From NCBI GenBank assembly GCA_011037195.1, contig JAAEAF010014397.1:1-64000 (forward strand): a stretch of 64,000 bases of DNA, written 5' to 3'. A model generated the notes under the pieces. That model saw only the letters and a list, made by a program, of their open reading frames with translations, was not told the origin of the DNA and did no database searches. Source of the stretch: Triatoma infestans. Taxonomy: Eukaryota > Arthropoda > Insecta > Hemiptera > Reduviidae. Shown piece by piece: positions 11,109-22,313 of the stretch. Position 1 is the first letter of the stretch; each line of letters starts with the position of its first letter. The position numbers and the translations under genes were made by a program.

Positions 11109-11616
11109 CATATATAATTTTTTAAGAATATTTTGAATCGATAGCTACTGGGTTAGAATCGATAGCATATACTCCAGTTATGCTACTGTCTTATAATCAT
11201 AATATATTATATTACGGGTGTCCGGTTGATGGTGGGTACATTAATAGAAACCCACCACTATTTCAGCATTTCTCAACCTCTCTAATTCAACTCAGGCGGG
11301 AAAATAAGAAAATGGACAGAGCTAGCTCAACCATATGAGAAATAATATTATTAATTAAGTACTTACAAATTATATTTGTACTACCTTCTCAAATACGTAT
11401 TACGTTTTTGTTCTACAATAATATCGCCTAGACCCAAATCAATTTGACGTTCCTACTTCAAATTAATCTAGTTGATTTATTCCCAATAACAAACCCATCA
11501 AACCTCGGTAAATGATACTTTAGTTTTACAAAATAATTATAAGTTCTGGAAATTTTCGTTTTACTAAATTAATTCTCATAAAACAAACAAAATATTGGTT
11601 GGCTGGGTCTATTGAT
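11109..11616. other. No recognised gene
   Basis: AT-rich. The only local structure is a short hairpin GGTGGGT ... ACCCACC near 11230-11260. Confidence 0.5.
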
Positions 11617-12215
11617 AACTCTCACGACGGTTCTTAAGGATAAATGTCCTAAAAAGTCTTAGTTTTTATCATGGTTTAATTCTTTTACCTGTCTCCAGGT
11701 GATGGAATCGTAGATTGTACAAAAAAGGAAGCAAATCTAACATTTTGAATAATCAGCAGTAAAGAAAGGTTTTTAGCTAAAACCGCAAAAATCAATTTGT
11801 ACTGTACAAATCGTCTGTGTTTTTTCTTTTTGTTTCAATTTTTGCTTTATTTCCAAATAATTTACCCTTCCATGCAAATAAATTAGAAGATAATTTTGCC
11901 CAGGTAGATGATTTTTTTTTTGCTTCGATATATAGTTATTTATTTATTTATTTATTTACTTCATTTATTTATAGCGCGTCAACATGTGTACCCACTAGGG
12001 CATCAAACTTTTTCACGTCACTGCCAGCTTCTGGGGCTTCTGGGTTTGTGTGTTCTCACGGACAACACACAAAATTACAAATGAGCTGTAGTAAACGCTT
12101 CTATTCAAGTAGTGGTGCCTGCTTCCTATTTTGCGTCTAACACTGGGCTAATCCCAACACTTAAATATTTGCCATCAATATTAATTTAATATTATCCATC
12201 GTAGCGTGCATATTT
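11617..12215 (+). repeat. Dispersed repeat RY, copy 1
   Basis: About 600 bp that recurs at 27750-28330 in the same orientation. Landmarks are CTCTCACGACGGTTCTTAAG, GATGGAATCGTA, AATAATCAGCAGT, AGCTAAAACCGCAAAAATCA and CCCTTCCATGCAAATAAATT. Both copies contain a SINE-tail-like stretch (here about 11935-12155) and end at ATTATCC(A/G)TCGTAGC, the terminus of the hammerhead-like family (about 12193-12215). Confidence 0.7.
11935..12155 (-). mobile_element. SINE tail fragment inside RY
   Basis: GCGCGTCAACATGTGTACCC, TGTTCTCACGGACAACAC and GAGCTGTAG match, with divergence, the tail of the SINEs at 30191-30409 and 40332-40577. The tRNA-like head has decayed to AACACTGGGCTAATCCCAAC. The equivalent fragment in the second RY copy is at about 28055-28245, so it was present before RY was copied. 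Confidence 0.6.
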
Positions 12216-12289
12216 TTGATGTTGCTGATGAAATGGATGCAAGAAATATAAAAATATATTTAATTTGAAAAAAAAAAAAATCAAAATAT

Positions 12290-12490
12290 GTGACATGCCT
12301 TGTAAAAGGACTTTTCAGGTAGAAGACCACTATTGTCTTTTAGAGTTCATGAACTTGATAGCATTGTGTACCTCTTCTTCTCACAGGGGATGATTTGAAA
12401 TAACAAATAGAAGTCATTCCTCCAATATAGCTTGTTGTAGACACCGAAGCAGAACACTTGTTTTTCTCCTCCGCATCAGTGCTATTAATA
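12290..12490 (-). repeat. Dispersed repeat RX, inverse fragment
   Basis: Reverse complement of part of RX at 4115-4345 and 28560-28790. On the plus strand it reads CTTTTCAGGTAGAAGACCAC, TAGAGTTCATGAACTTGATA and ACACCGAAGCAGAACAC. The plus frame again gives QVEDHYCLLEFMNLI before a stop. Confidence 0.65.
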
Positions 12491-12573
12491 AGTTTATAAT
12501 ATCTTGCAAATAACTTGTGTTATTATTTCAATAGAATATATTTATTGTTAGCAGTGATTACTTGACTACTTTT

Positions 12574-12700
12574 ACTTTCATTACTCCTAGTAAGAGGAAG
12601 TATTGTAATCGTGTCAAATTTTCGATATCGAGTTATCCGTTTGAGGTCCCCTGAGTCCAAAAAAGTGGTTTTTAGCAAATGGTCTGTGTGTGTGTGTGTG

Positions 12701-12734
<34 letters not shown>

Positions 12735-13603
12735 TGTGTGTGTTGTGTGTCTGTGTGTATGTATGTATGTGAACAGCATAGCTCAAAAACGAAAAACCGT
12801 AGAAAGTTGAAACTTGATATTCCATTTAGGTATCACCGTGGGATCTGACACTACGTTATCTGTCAAAATTCCTCAACCGGAAGTACCACTTTACTAGTTG
12901 GATTTTTTACTTTTTTGCGATTTTCTCAAAAATGGCTCCGACGATTTTCTTTAAACTCCAAACATCAACCACACATACAAAGAGCTACAACTTTTATTTG
13001 AAACATTTCTCCGGGAAAATGCACTGAAGGGCACTTTTGGGGGAGGGGTGGGGTTAGGTTTTTATCTAAAGTGCTATTTCAGTTTATTAGACAATTCTGT
13101 CATCTAAATAATGTTAATTAGAATTAAATATGTTGTTGAAATTCCGAGTTTGAAAAAAATCGGATACCGGAAGTGCGTTTACTTTACCACTTTACTAAAT
13201 GATTTATTCACTTTTTCGCAATTTTCTCAAAAATGGCTCCGACGATTTTTTTAAACTTCGTATATAAACTAAACATGCAAGATCTACAACTTTTATCTAA
13301 AACATTTCTCTGGGAAAATTCTTTTAAGGGCACTTTTAGGGGAGGGGTGGGGTTAGATTTTCATCAAAGTGCTATCCTAGTTGATTATACAATTCTATCA
13401 TCCAAACATAATTAGTTAGAAATAAATAGATGGCTGAAATTCCGAGTTTCAAAAAATTAGTAAACCGGAAGTGCGCTTTTACTGAACAGTTTTTTCAGTT
13501 TTCGACGAATTTCATTAAATTGTGGTACACAAACTAAAAAATTTGTCAATTATCATTTTGAGAACTGGAGTAAGAGAAAGTTGTGTGAGTGTTTCACACC
13601 AGA
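12574..13603 (-). mobile_element. HINE-like non-autonomous repeat, near complete
   Basis: On the plus strand it opens with the degraded hairpin ACTTTCATTACTCC / TAGTAAGAGGAAGT. It then passes TTTTCGATATCG, GGTCCCCTGAGTCC, a long (TG)n tract (about 12685-12745), AACCGGAAGTACCACTTTAC and two ~300-bp units. It closes with GGAGTAAGAGAAAGT, GTGTGAGTGTTTCACACC and AGATTTTTTT. The threonine/histidine-rich open frame read from the microsatellite is not a gene. Confidence 0.85.
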
Positions 13604-13611
13604 TTTTTTTA

Positions 13612-13925
13612 TTTGTGATACTTCACTCTCTTAAACATATATACTTAGAAGCTCTTTAACTAAACCGCTCACGCCACAAGCTACCAGCACACAAACACAC
13701 AACATCACCAAAAACATTTCACTGACCGGTTTAATATTTTCATCCATCGTCAAAGTAACGTTATCAAATTAAAGTGTTATTATCAGAAACATTAAGTTGA
13801 AATTATTTCTCTTCACGAACTTGATTGATTACTTTATGCTGAAGATGGTTTAAAATCTGAAAGCGGCCAGGCACATTAGAAATATGTATGTTACGACGAT
13901 TAAAATCCCACCATTGCGGACCTAT
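13612..13925. mobile_element. RX end joined to fold-back element B
   Basis: It starts with inverse RX (ACTCTCTTAAACATATATAC, about 13612-13700). A left arm with a minus-strand hammerhead-like core follows (about 13721-13755: GACCGGTTTAATATTTTC and CCATCGTCAAAG). After a spacer comes a plus-strand arm (about 13838-13873: GCTGAAGATGG, CTGAAAGCGGCC). It ends GTTACGACGATTAAAATCC and CATTGCGGAC, the shared terminus. Both cores are decayed. Confidence 0.6.
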
Positions 13926-14079
13926 CCACATATTCAATATATATAATATTCTTGAAGAAAATGATTAGGGAATAAGATAAAAAGAAAATTTGTTTTTAGG
14001 ATTAAAAATTCTAGCATTTTACAATAACTTCTGACCTAGGAGGTTCTTTGCTGGTCAGCCATGATCAAAATGTCCTCAA

Positions 14080-14225
14080 ATAACTTCGATATAATGACGA
14101 CATAATTGTTATTTCTCAAATTTTCGATTGAGATTTTACCAGAAATACATGTTTTGAGGTCCCCTGAGTACGAAAAAAATGTTTTTAGCGAATAGTCTGT
14201 TTTTATATATATATATAATATGTAT
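14080..14225 (-). mobile_element. HINE-like end fragment
   Basis: Landmarks are CAAATTTTCGATTGAGATTT, CCAGAAATACATGTTTTGAG, GGTCCCCTGAGTACG and TTTTTAGCGAATAGTCTG, followed by an (AT)n tract in place of (TG)n. Confidence 0.65.
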
Positions 14226-14324
14226 AAACGGCTCTGACGTCCTCCAAAATCATGGAAAACGTTGATCGTCTGTATAAAAACCATTGAACTATGTTTTAGA
14301 TAGAATGGATATAAAATTAAAAAA

Positions 14325-14460
14325 ATTATACCTATGGTGTAACTACCCTTGAAGGGCCATGGCTTGCCAGATGACGATTTTTATTGGGGAGCGTGTAGGT
14401 ATTGGTAAGCTCTCGCCGCGGTTTCCTCTCCGTTTAGTTCGAACCTTAGCTGCCTCAGTA
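14325..14460 (+). repeat. Short dispersed repeat, SINE-B type
   Basis: Second copy of the 3775-3925 repeat: CCCTTGAAGGGCCATGGCTT, GCCAGATGACGAT and GGTAAGCTCTCGCCGCGG. Confidence 0.6.
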
Positions 14461-14589
14461 TTTAACAAATATTTCTTAAATAGAAGGGATTCTGGCTTAG
14501 AAAGTGTACAAATAGTTCAGAATCAATTGATATTATGAATATTATAAAATCAGTTAACCGATATAACACTACCACACAACTAGAGAGAA

Positions 14590-16400
14590 AAAAAAAACAA
14601 AAATTTTAATATATCTTTATTGCTTTTAGAATTTTACATTCATAGCAAGCGAGTGGGTAAAAAAAAAAAAATGGAATAAAATAAAATATATCAACTGTTA
14701 CAAAAAGCAATATAAACATTGAAAATTAAATTAAATATCTTTCAGCAAATTGAACTATTTAAAAACATACAAAAACAAACAAAACTGAATTACAAATTGT
14801 ACCAAAAATAAATGAATAAACAAAATTAGATCACAAACTTTTTGAATACTTGATCTGCCAATAGTAAATAACAAAGACAGCATAAAACATATATTTAATT
14901 ATTTCCAAATAAAATGACTTTCTAATATCTTATGTCAACATGAATTTTATAAATTTGAAACTATTAATTACAAATAGATATACAATATTGTTAATTTTAT
15001 TAATATCTAAATCGGTTAGTATACTTTCAAGATTATCCAACATATTATTACTTTTAATGTACTGGTCTAGGTATATTGCTCTATAGGGAGAAAGGGCTGG
15101 GCAATGAAGCAGAAAGTGAGGCAGATCTTCTTTCTCACCTGTAACACAACATCTACAATATACATCTTTATTAAATTGTATTCTCTCCCTATTGTAATGA
15201 CATGGAAAGTCATACCAATGTCAAAGTGGTTCCAGCCAGCTGCTACCTTAACAAAGGATGGCAGTAATAAAAGAGCAATTTATAACCAGCGACCTAGCAG
15301 GCCGCCGTCTTCAAGACAATGCCGGCCAAACAAACAACAAAGCCCTTTTCAATACTTTACATCAAAGCAAGCACCGATAAGGTTGGTCACTGACCTAAAT
15401 AATGTTAGCAAACTACGAAGGTCGCACAAGGTCGCACACTAGGACAGATGTCTTGGTGTGAGTGTGGCCAACACCGATATATAAACTCTATCATATACAA
15501 CGAGAGGATCATTATATCTTATACGACGATACGAGCACGTCCATATACACGAGCAGCAGTTTACGCGACTATACACAGTTTCATTTAAACTTATTAAATA
15601 TATAATAAGTTTTATTTAAACTTATTATATTAGTAGTGCATCTTAGTTCGTTTATTTTATCATTCTAATTTATTACTTATTTATCTTCTATTTATTCCTA
15701 AGTATTTTGCTAGTTATTAGTTAACATTTATACGTTAAAATTATTGTTAAAATACAGTTTATTTTTATAAAATCCGTATTAATAATTCGATGCACTAACT
15801 TCCAAAATCTCTCAACTAACTTCCGCTCTCTTCAAGACATCTACTACATCAGGAATCACATCAAACGATTCCATTACACTATTTACAACAATCCTAGAGT
15901 ATTTTTTGCCTGCCATTCTCAATTAAAATAGGCTTCTGGTATTCCAAAGTTACTGACTCTACGAAAGTACTAAATAATGATTCTTTATAGTGTCATTGAG
16001 ACTCTTTAAATTTTGGCAATCCCATACATTTTTGCTCCAATTTCTCTTAGAATTACTCTTACATCATTTGCCCAATTAAAAGGGACACTTTTAAAATCTA
16101 TCATTTGCAATAACTTATTATAATATTGTTTAGGGAATTTTTCCTCAGACATTTCCGGTAACTTACTCCACCATCGAAGAGTACGTTTTAATATTTTACA
16201 TATAACATGGGGGCGTCCCGTCTCAATTCTAACAAAACTGTCTGGGGTATTGACTGGCAAGCTTAATATTTAAAAAAATTTCAATTGTCCTCTTTCTACA
16301 ACATTAGCATACGGTAATCCTCAGATTTCAGACATATACAGTAGCATGCTTTCAGATAACGAATCTTACACCTTAAAAGCAAAAATCTGTAAGAAGTTTT
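14590..16400 (-). pseudogene. LINE C-terminal remnant split by an insertion
   Basis: The minus strand carries the end of a non-LTR retrotransposon ORF2 in two blocks. Block 1 (about 16400-15890) reads VERGQLKFF, a frameshift, LPVNTPDSFVRIETGRP, LKRTLRWWSKLPEM, FPKQYYNKLLQM and NWANDVRVIL, the conserved post-RT region of LINEs. It then decays through several stops. Block 2 (about 15190-14930) reads VYCRCC..GEKEDL and HFLLHCPALSPYRAIYL, the C-terminal zinc knuckle, ending in TAA at 14930-14932. About 340 bp of AT-rich 3' UTR-like sequence follows. The RT core is absent. The clade could be CR1/L2-like but is not certain. A roughly 0.65-kb LTR-like segment separates the blocks. Confidence 0.75.
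15217..15880 (+). mobile_element. LTR-like insert within the LINE
   Basis: The segment is foreign to the flanking LINE. It contains a ~160-bp block (15292-15452) that recurs almost identically at 22314-22466 (GACCTAGCAGGCCGCCGTCT, AAGACAATGCCGGCC, GGTCGCACACTAGGACAGAT). A TATATAAACTC box at about 15478 and AT-rich sequence follow. A start near TGTCAAAGTGG and an end near 15880 are guesses. A solo LTR is the likeliest identity, but no clean TG...CA boundary or target duplication was established. Confidence 0.45.
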
Positions 16401-16689
16401 TCATGGGAAAAAATAAAAAAAAAATCTGTGAAAATTAAATAAAAAGCGATAAATTAGCAGAATAAAGGATACAAGGAAAAGGGCAACAAAAAAATCGACA
16501 GATATTTCAGTGAGAGAGGGGAATTAAATATCTCAGGCGGAAAATTACAATTACTTATTTCCGGTTTTACATATTCTCTATATGAATATCTTGTAATCTC
16601 ACTTCCGGTTTGCTCTTTCTTTTCCATTCATTTCTTACAAAGATTTGCCATGAAAATAAAAAAAATACAACATACAAAACAAAACAAAA

Positions 16690-16765
16690 ATCCGGTGTGA
16701 AACACTCATACGACTGCAATAATTCTCACAACGATTTAGAATTTTCATAATATTTACCGGGTGAT
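16690..16765 (+). mobile_element. HINE-like start fragment
   Basis: TCCGGTGTGAAACACTCATA after an A-rich tract matches the family's first bases; the rest is lost. Confidence 0.6.
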
Positions 16766-17284
16766 GGAACTATATAAATGCTGAAATATGCAATTTAAAT
16801 GTGCCTGCATTTGCTGCGAGATAAAGCTAATTTTTCGCTATGGCCATACTAAAGAGCATTCAGCCTAGATTCTTGGAACTGCAGCTGGTGGTTGGTTAAA
16901 TGGAGTTTGAGAAACACTATGTGGTTCTGAAATCTTTGGAAATTCGACTATCTCATGCTGATTTTATTATTTGTTAGGCAAATTCTTCAAAGCGAAGTTT
17001 ACTGCCTTTCAGTTTCACGTACAGCATTAACACATTCTCCACAATCGTGCTTCTGCAAAATCTTCTTCAAGCACCTGAACTTCAGGCATATTACAACCCA
17101 CTCTGCTATACATGTGCAAGAAAGCTACCAAGGATTGATTTATGACAACATGATAATGGTTAAATCAGGGATAAAGGCACTGAAAAGACGAACGTTCCAC
17201 GTGAGTCGTTAAAATTAATTAACACTTAAATTGTTACCTGTAATATTATAATAATTTTTTACTCTTTAATGATTAATGATTTAT
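16766..17284. other. No supported gene; weak exon-like stretch
   Basis: An 85-codon open frame (16955-17212) lies between TTTGTTAG and GTGAGT, which could mimic splice sites. Its protein matches nothing I recognise. I do not call a gene. Confidence 0.3.
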
Positions 17285-17395
17285 TTTTTATTTTTTTGGC
17301 GCATCTACTTCTGAGATCATTAGCGCTCCTCAGTTTGTTTACCATCTCGAACCGGTCCGCATGAGCTGGGATGAATGAATTTCTCTCGGTAAATA
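17285..17395 (-). mobile_element. SINE tail-like fragment
   Basis: TTTGGCGCATCTACTTCTGA and GATCATTAGCGCTCC resemble the GCGCGTCAACATC...GTCATTAGCGCCCGG tail of the SINEs at 30-40 kb. It is strongly diverged, and no tRNA-like head is visible. Confidence 0.4.
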
Positions 17396-17699
17396 AATGA
17401 AATAAAAATTAAAATAAAAGTAAAACTGTTTGACTTCCATCATTTTATGATGATTATAAACAGTAATTACTGTAGATTGTTTAAAAAAAAGGGTATAAGT
17501 GGTTTTATTGCAGGCTGTGGACTCTTACTACAAAGAGCTTTATTCATGTGTTGGGTGGTCCAGCTCGGTTCAATACTTAAACTCTTTTACTGATGCTTAT
17601 CACTTACAGGAATCCTTCTCTCATACACTAAATAAAACACCATTTATATATTTGTTATATTAAGTGGTTAAATTTTATGTAATTATTTCAAGTGTTTTA

Positions 17700-17890
17700 A
17701 AAAACAATCCGATATTTTATCCGTCGTAGCATGGATAAAATATCGGATGTTATCCAGCAATGCGGACCCAGCCACATTTTAAAAAACAATATTTTAATTC
17801 AAGCATCAGCGATATTTTCCGTGATAGCCTGTTTCTTTTTGTGGTCATCGACCGGTTTAGGGCGACTTATTCGGATACTTAAGGCTTACA
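17700..17890. mobile_element. Fold-back family fragment
   Basis: Shared terminus ATTTTATCCGTCGTAGCATG, then GATAAAATATCGGATGTTAT and CAGCAATGCGGACC. A second arm piece follows (GTGATAGCCTGTTTCTTTTT, TCATCGACCGGTTTAGGGCG), matching element E at 55.3 kb. The hammerhead-like core is broken here. Confidence 0.6.
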
Positions 17891-18134
17891 GGTTAAACAA
17901 ATTATATAAACTTGTTTATTATTCAAGAATCATTTTGATTTTAGAATGTAGAACAGAGTTTCTCAATGTGAGGGCCGCGTCTCCCTAGGAAGGTGTCATT
18001 AGATGTCGGGTGGTGAGCCCAAAAAACGAGATATAATAAAATGAAATTCCATTAAATAATTAAATTTGTTAGGAAACAAAACCTATTAAGAATTAAGCTA
18101 TTTAGACAGCATTTTTCCTATCATATAATTGGTT

Positions 18135-18396
18135 TGAGAAGGGGTGAAGTTGGATTAGATAGATAAATAAACTAAAAGTAAAGGTGAACACAGTATAAAA
18201 GAAAAGTAGCACCAACTGCCTGGACTTTACACTAAAATATATTATAAAATGGTAGTGAGAGGTAAAGAGAAAGGTTGATGACTCGTTGTGACTGCTGTAT
18301 GAACTCTGCTGCAAGACTTCGGTAGACTCCCTCCTATGGCTGATACAGCCATAAACAGTTTCTCCCACTCTAGTCTGACCTAAACTAGAAAGTGAT

Positions 18397-18435
<39 letters not shown>

Positions 18436-18465
18436 TTTGGATCCCTCTCTTCGGATCCTATTACA
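18135..18465 (-). mobile_element. Solo LTR, family LTR2
   Basis: Runs TGAGAAGGGG ... GGATCCTATTACA on the plus strand. It holds ACTGCCTGGACTTTACACTA, TGACTCGTTGTGACTGCTGT, TTTCTCCCACTCTAG and a long (CT)n tract (about 18400-18433). Same family as 8649-8985 and 53092-54026. No internal region is attached. Confidence 0.75.
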
Positions 18466-18679
18466 TATCATAATTCAGGAAATATCAATTATTACTAATC
18501 AGAAATGTTATGCAACACTCGGCACATTTCTCTCATTGAACTGTGGGAGTTATTTTAATTTCTTGATTATCTATTTTTCCTAATTCTTTCATTACGTTTT
18601 CTTTGTTCATTATGCAAATCAAATGACATATAAATAAAAAATTTAAGAAAACTGCATTGGTGACAAAAATTTAATAGTG

Positions 18680-19500
18680 ACGGTAGGACCTTAAGACAGG
18701 TACAGGGCGGCCACCATGTTATGATGCTGAGTCTTTACGAGAAACTATCATGATAAATCCAACCATAAATTCTAGTGTACTTACGGCAGAAGTGGCAGTG
18801 TCTAAAGACATTCCATACTACAGGAAACGTAAAATGGAGATGTAAGATAGTGTCGCATGAACTTACACCTCAACAGGCCTCCAGAAGAGTGGATACTTGT
18901 TAACTTATCTTTAAAAAAAAATCCATCTTATATGCGGTTTTACAAAAGAATAGTGACATGTGATGAGAATTGGATATACTGGTGAAATCCTGAGACTGGT
19001 GGTCTCAATGGTTGGATCGCGGTCAGTCATTTCCGCTTGGTGCAAGAGGACAATTTGAGAAAAAGTCGATGTTGTGAAAGGTAAATTTGTTGCCGATGAA
19101 CTTTCCATAAATTCTGATCTTTACTGCCTACAACTAGATAGAATGAACCCACCCAAAAATGGCCCAGCGTTACCTAGCTTTGGTCAATCATAAACAAGTT
19201 TTGTTCCAGCAAAATAACGCTGGCCCACATATCTTCCGTCAGACTAAAGAAAAAATTGAAGCACTTGAGGACATTGAACTTTTTTTATGTCCATTCTCTA
19301 ATTCAGACTAAGCTTCATCCGACTATCATTTGTTTCGGTTTATGGCACACTTTTTTTTGCGGGACAAAATATAATAATTTACCGATGTTGAAACTGGAAT
19401 ACAGGAGCTTTTTTTATTTCAAACGCAGGAATGTTATCAGCGAGGGATCCGAAAGCTGGCAGAAAGATGTCTTTTAACAGTTAATCATATTTTAAATATT
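18680..19500 (+). pseudogene. Dead mariner (D34D) transposase
   Basis: A cut-and-paste DDE transposase remnant across several frames. Visible in order are HELTPQQASRRVDTC, VTCDENWIYW (first catalytic Asp, about 18953-18985), GQFEKKSML, FQQNNAGPHIFRQTKEKIEA and SSDYHLFRFMAHFF. The residue in NNAGPH corresponds to the second catalytic Asp and is Asn. Thirty-four positions separate it from the Asp of SDYHLF, the D34D spacing of mariner. At least four in-frame stops and frameshifts make it non-functional. Terminal inverted repeats were not identified, so the outer limits are uncertain. Confidence 0.85.
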
Positions 19501-19575
19501 AATAAAATATTCATGGTAATAAAAAATAGATTTTTTAATGAAAAATGATCATTTTTTTTTTATACATCCCATTAA

Positions 19576-19625
19576 TAATAATAATAATAATAATAATAAG
19601 CCCTTTATTGGTTTCAAATTACAAA
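19576..19625 (-). repeat. (AAT)n tract with LINE-like 3' end
   Basis: About nine AAT units are followed on the plus strand by AAGCCCTTTATTGGTTTCAA. Read on the minus strand this is CCAATAAAGGGC then (TTA)n, as at the 3' ends of some LINEs that terminate in short tandem repeats. Confidence 0.45.
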
Positions 19626-19789
19626 CATAATTTCAATATATACATAAATTTAACTTCATATCTAATTTTTTTTTTTTTTTTACTAGATAAATAATATATC
19701 AAAACTAAATCATTAATATCTGAATCAAATAATTATTGACTTTATTAACAAAAAAATAAAGTGTTAAATATAAAAATAAAATAAATTCA

Positions 19790-19935
19790 CACTCTTTATT
19801 TGAAACCAGGCCCATTAATGGGCATAGGCCTCTCCCATCTCATTCCATTCCTTTCTATTATAAACTTTTTTATACCACTTTTGTCCTGCTACTTTTACTA
19901 GGTCATCTTGCCATCGCATTTTTGTCTTATACATC
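19790..19935 (-). pseudogene. RTE-like LINE C-terminal fragment
   Basis: The minus strand encodes MRWQDDLVKVAGQKWY, KKVYNRKEWNEMGEAYAH and a stop. This is the conserved tail of RTE-like endonuclease/reverse transcriptases (family pattern RWxDDxxxxAGxxWxxxAxxRxxWxxxxEAY). Only about 45 codons remain. The RT and endonuclease domains are absent. Confidence 0.7.
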
Positions 19936-20075
19936 CCATTACATAATATAATTTAAGGGCAATCACATGTAATTCCGAATTTCAAGAAAATCTGACAGTG
20001 ATGAGATCTGAGAACTAGCACTAATAAAAATGACCTGGTTTTAGGTATTTCCTGTCTGTGAAAATAGAAATGAAA

Positions 20076-20120
20076 AACTCTGATGTGAAACACTCACAAG
20101 ACTTTCCCTTACTTCAATTT
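20076..20120 (+). mobile_element. HINE-like start fragment
   Basis: TCTGATGTGAAACACTCACA then ACTTTCCCTTACTTC: the first ~45 bases of the family only. Confidence 0.6.
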
Positions 20121-20694
20121 ACATAGATACATAGTCTCTAGTTTATCGACCCAGTATTATTATAACACTTCTTCTTATTATAATGTATTTGTTTAATTGT
20201 ATCTATAGTTAGTTCGATTCCTTTTTTTTTCAATGTTCTGCAGAAACTAGATTTTGATTGCATTAGCTCAAGCGCAGATTTCCCTCTTTATAGTACTCTC
20301 TCAGTACTTTGTAGACGGCGCCATATGCATAAAATTAAGGACGACATAATGAATAGCTGAAACTCCAGGTCTAGGAAAGTTTTTTAATTGAATATTATGA
20401 ATTTCTTTGGGAAAATTTTGTATGATAATTGTGTTTAATATCAATTTTATTTTGTTCCATTAGTATAAACGGCCAAGTACAAGATGGCAGACTTACATTG
20501 GAGTTGTATTTCTGCCCGATTTTCTTTTCCTTTCTTTTTCAACAATGGTATGAAAATTCTGAATTTTTTCTATATAGTTCACATTAAATTTTATAAAACA
20601 GTAAGTTAATATGTTAGAAAATAACTTGATTTTTTGCAGTTTTTTTTTATAAATAATTTTTATTGCACAATTTGATAATCAATTTATAAAATTG
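20121..20694. other. No recognised gene
   Basis: AT-rich, with T tracts. Nothing was identified. Confidence 0.5.
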
Positions 20695-20800
20695 TAGTGG
20701 TTGGTTCTGCAGTGCTGGAAAGCCAGAGATATTTCGTGATAGCCTGCTTCTGGATGGATTACCACAAAAAAAAAAAGCAGGCCATTAGGAAAATATCTGA
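20695..20800. mobile_element. Short fold-back fragment of element E family
   Basis: CAGAGATATTTCGTGATAGC and CTGCTTCTGG are followed after an A11 tract by AGCAGGCCATTAGGAAAATA and TCTGA, roughly the inverse. The arms match the outer ends of the 55296-55601 unit. The hammerhead-like core has been deleted. Confidence 0.55.
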
Positions 20801-21764
20801 TAATTTATAAAATACCTGCGAAGCGTAAAATTAGTAAAAAATTTCTAAACTAGAAATTTTTCACAGAAATAATTAGCTGTAAATAATCAACCAATCCACG
20901 GTGTAGAAGTGAAGGTGTTAAATGTGAGCGTGTATGATAGGCCAATCAGAAATTTAGAATTATCTAATTGACCACGCCCAGTTTTGACACCTTCTCATCT
21001 ACACTGTGATTGGTTAATTATTTATAGCTAATTATTTCTTTGAAAAAAAAATATATTTTACAATATTTTTACTAATTTTTCCTCTGTAGGTATTTTTTTT
21101 AATAAAAATGTATTAATTTATAGTTGACCGGCCCTCCAAACTTGATATTACTTTTAGGTTACGGCACAAAATCCGGCAAGATGGTGGCGATCAAAAAATC
21201 GGTTAACCGAATATATAGTTTTTGAATGTGTAAATGGTTTTTAAGGTTTTTAGGTCAAATTGAAATATAATAATTAGTCTTCGAATCTGAAAAGTGATGT
21301 TAATAGAAATTATCTTTTATTAAAACCCTCTGGGAAACATTTGTTAGCTAAAAATTAGACATACTAATTAGTTACCTAAAATGAACTTTAATTATAAAAA
21401 TTTAGGTTAAAAAATCTATCGACGAAGATGTAGCACTTTACAGAAAACTAAAGTAAATTTTCTCAGACATAAGTTTTTTTACTTATCCATGTAGTAGTTT
21501 GGCTTGGCTTGTATAATAAGTTTTTCTTTCTTTACATATAGTAGTTTTTACTTGTATTATTTAGTTATGTAATAATATATGAGCTTCAGCTATAAGCAGT
21601 TCCGCCAACTGCTCGAACAACTTAATTTATTGCTAAACTTTAGATTAAAAAAAAAAAAAAAAATTGGCTACTTAAGGAGAAGGTGGACTATTCATTTCTT
21701 CAGGCAGGGATTGCAGTCTACAAACATGTACACTCCCACTCATTAAACCAGTACTGATATGACA
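20801..21764. other. No gene; faint repeat traces
   Basis: AT-rich. AACTTGATATTACTTTTAGG ... GGCGATCAAAAAATCGG (about 21135-21215) faintly resembles a HINE-like unit. Two related segments (about 20870-21060) are inverse to one another around AACCAATCNAC. Confidence 0.4.
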
Positions 21765-21965
21765 GCTTCCTTAATTTACCGTACCCACGGGCAAACTGTG
21801 GCTTACCGCCAAACACATTCACTTCCAGCTGCCTATTTAGACAAGTAAGAGGACAAAAATTTATTGTGCAAATACATAGTAGTTACTAGTATATTACATC
21901 ACTTAGCTCGATTTGGTTCTTTATCCCCCCTCCCCACTAGCTGCACACAATACATAGTATCTATA
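21765..21965 (+). repeat. Large inverted repeat, left arm
   Basis: Contains ACCGTACCCACGGGCAAACT, CACTTCCAGCTGCCTATTTA, AGTATATTACATCACTTAGC and CTAGCTGCACACAATACATA. The reverse complement lies at 23595-23775. The arms enclose about 1.6 kb. They could be TIRs of one element or two copies of a repeat in opposite orientation. Confidence 0.65.
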
Positions 21966-22313
21966 CAATAATAATGTTATCGTGACTTTATTATAATAAA
22001 AATTTGTTTGAAGTAGTTTCACATGGTCTCACTTCTTAATGCTTGCAGTTTCAGGATGTTCATGTATATTCTCACATAAACATAACACAAACACGATTAA
22101 AAAATGTACGGTAATATAGGCAATTTTCTCTTTCTTTCACTAGCCATACGATAAATTTCTTGACTTTTGATAATGCTTGATTGTAGGGAACAAAAATTGT
22201 ATGATGCAGTAAGCCGATCAAGGAAAAAAAATATTCGAAATAATAGTGATTCCTTTCTGTCTATACAAGTCTTCTAAGTTTGAAGAAAATTCTAGAAAAA
22301 AAAACCTCCAAAA

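Noticed and set aside
12523..12825. 100-codon minus-strand frame rich in His and Thr
   Set aside because: It is read from the (TG)n tract of a HINE-like repeat. The same holds for frames at 1953-2398.
16955..17212. Possible exon bounded by TTTGTTAG and GTGAGT
   Set aside because: Translated product matches nothing recognisable, all three frames are weak and no partner exon was found.
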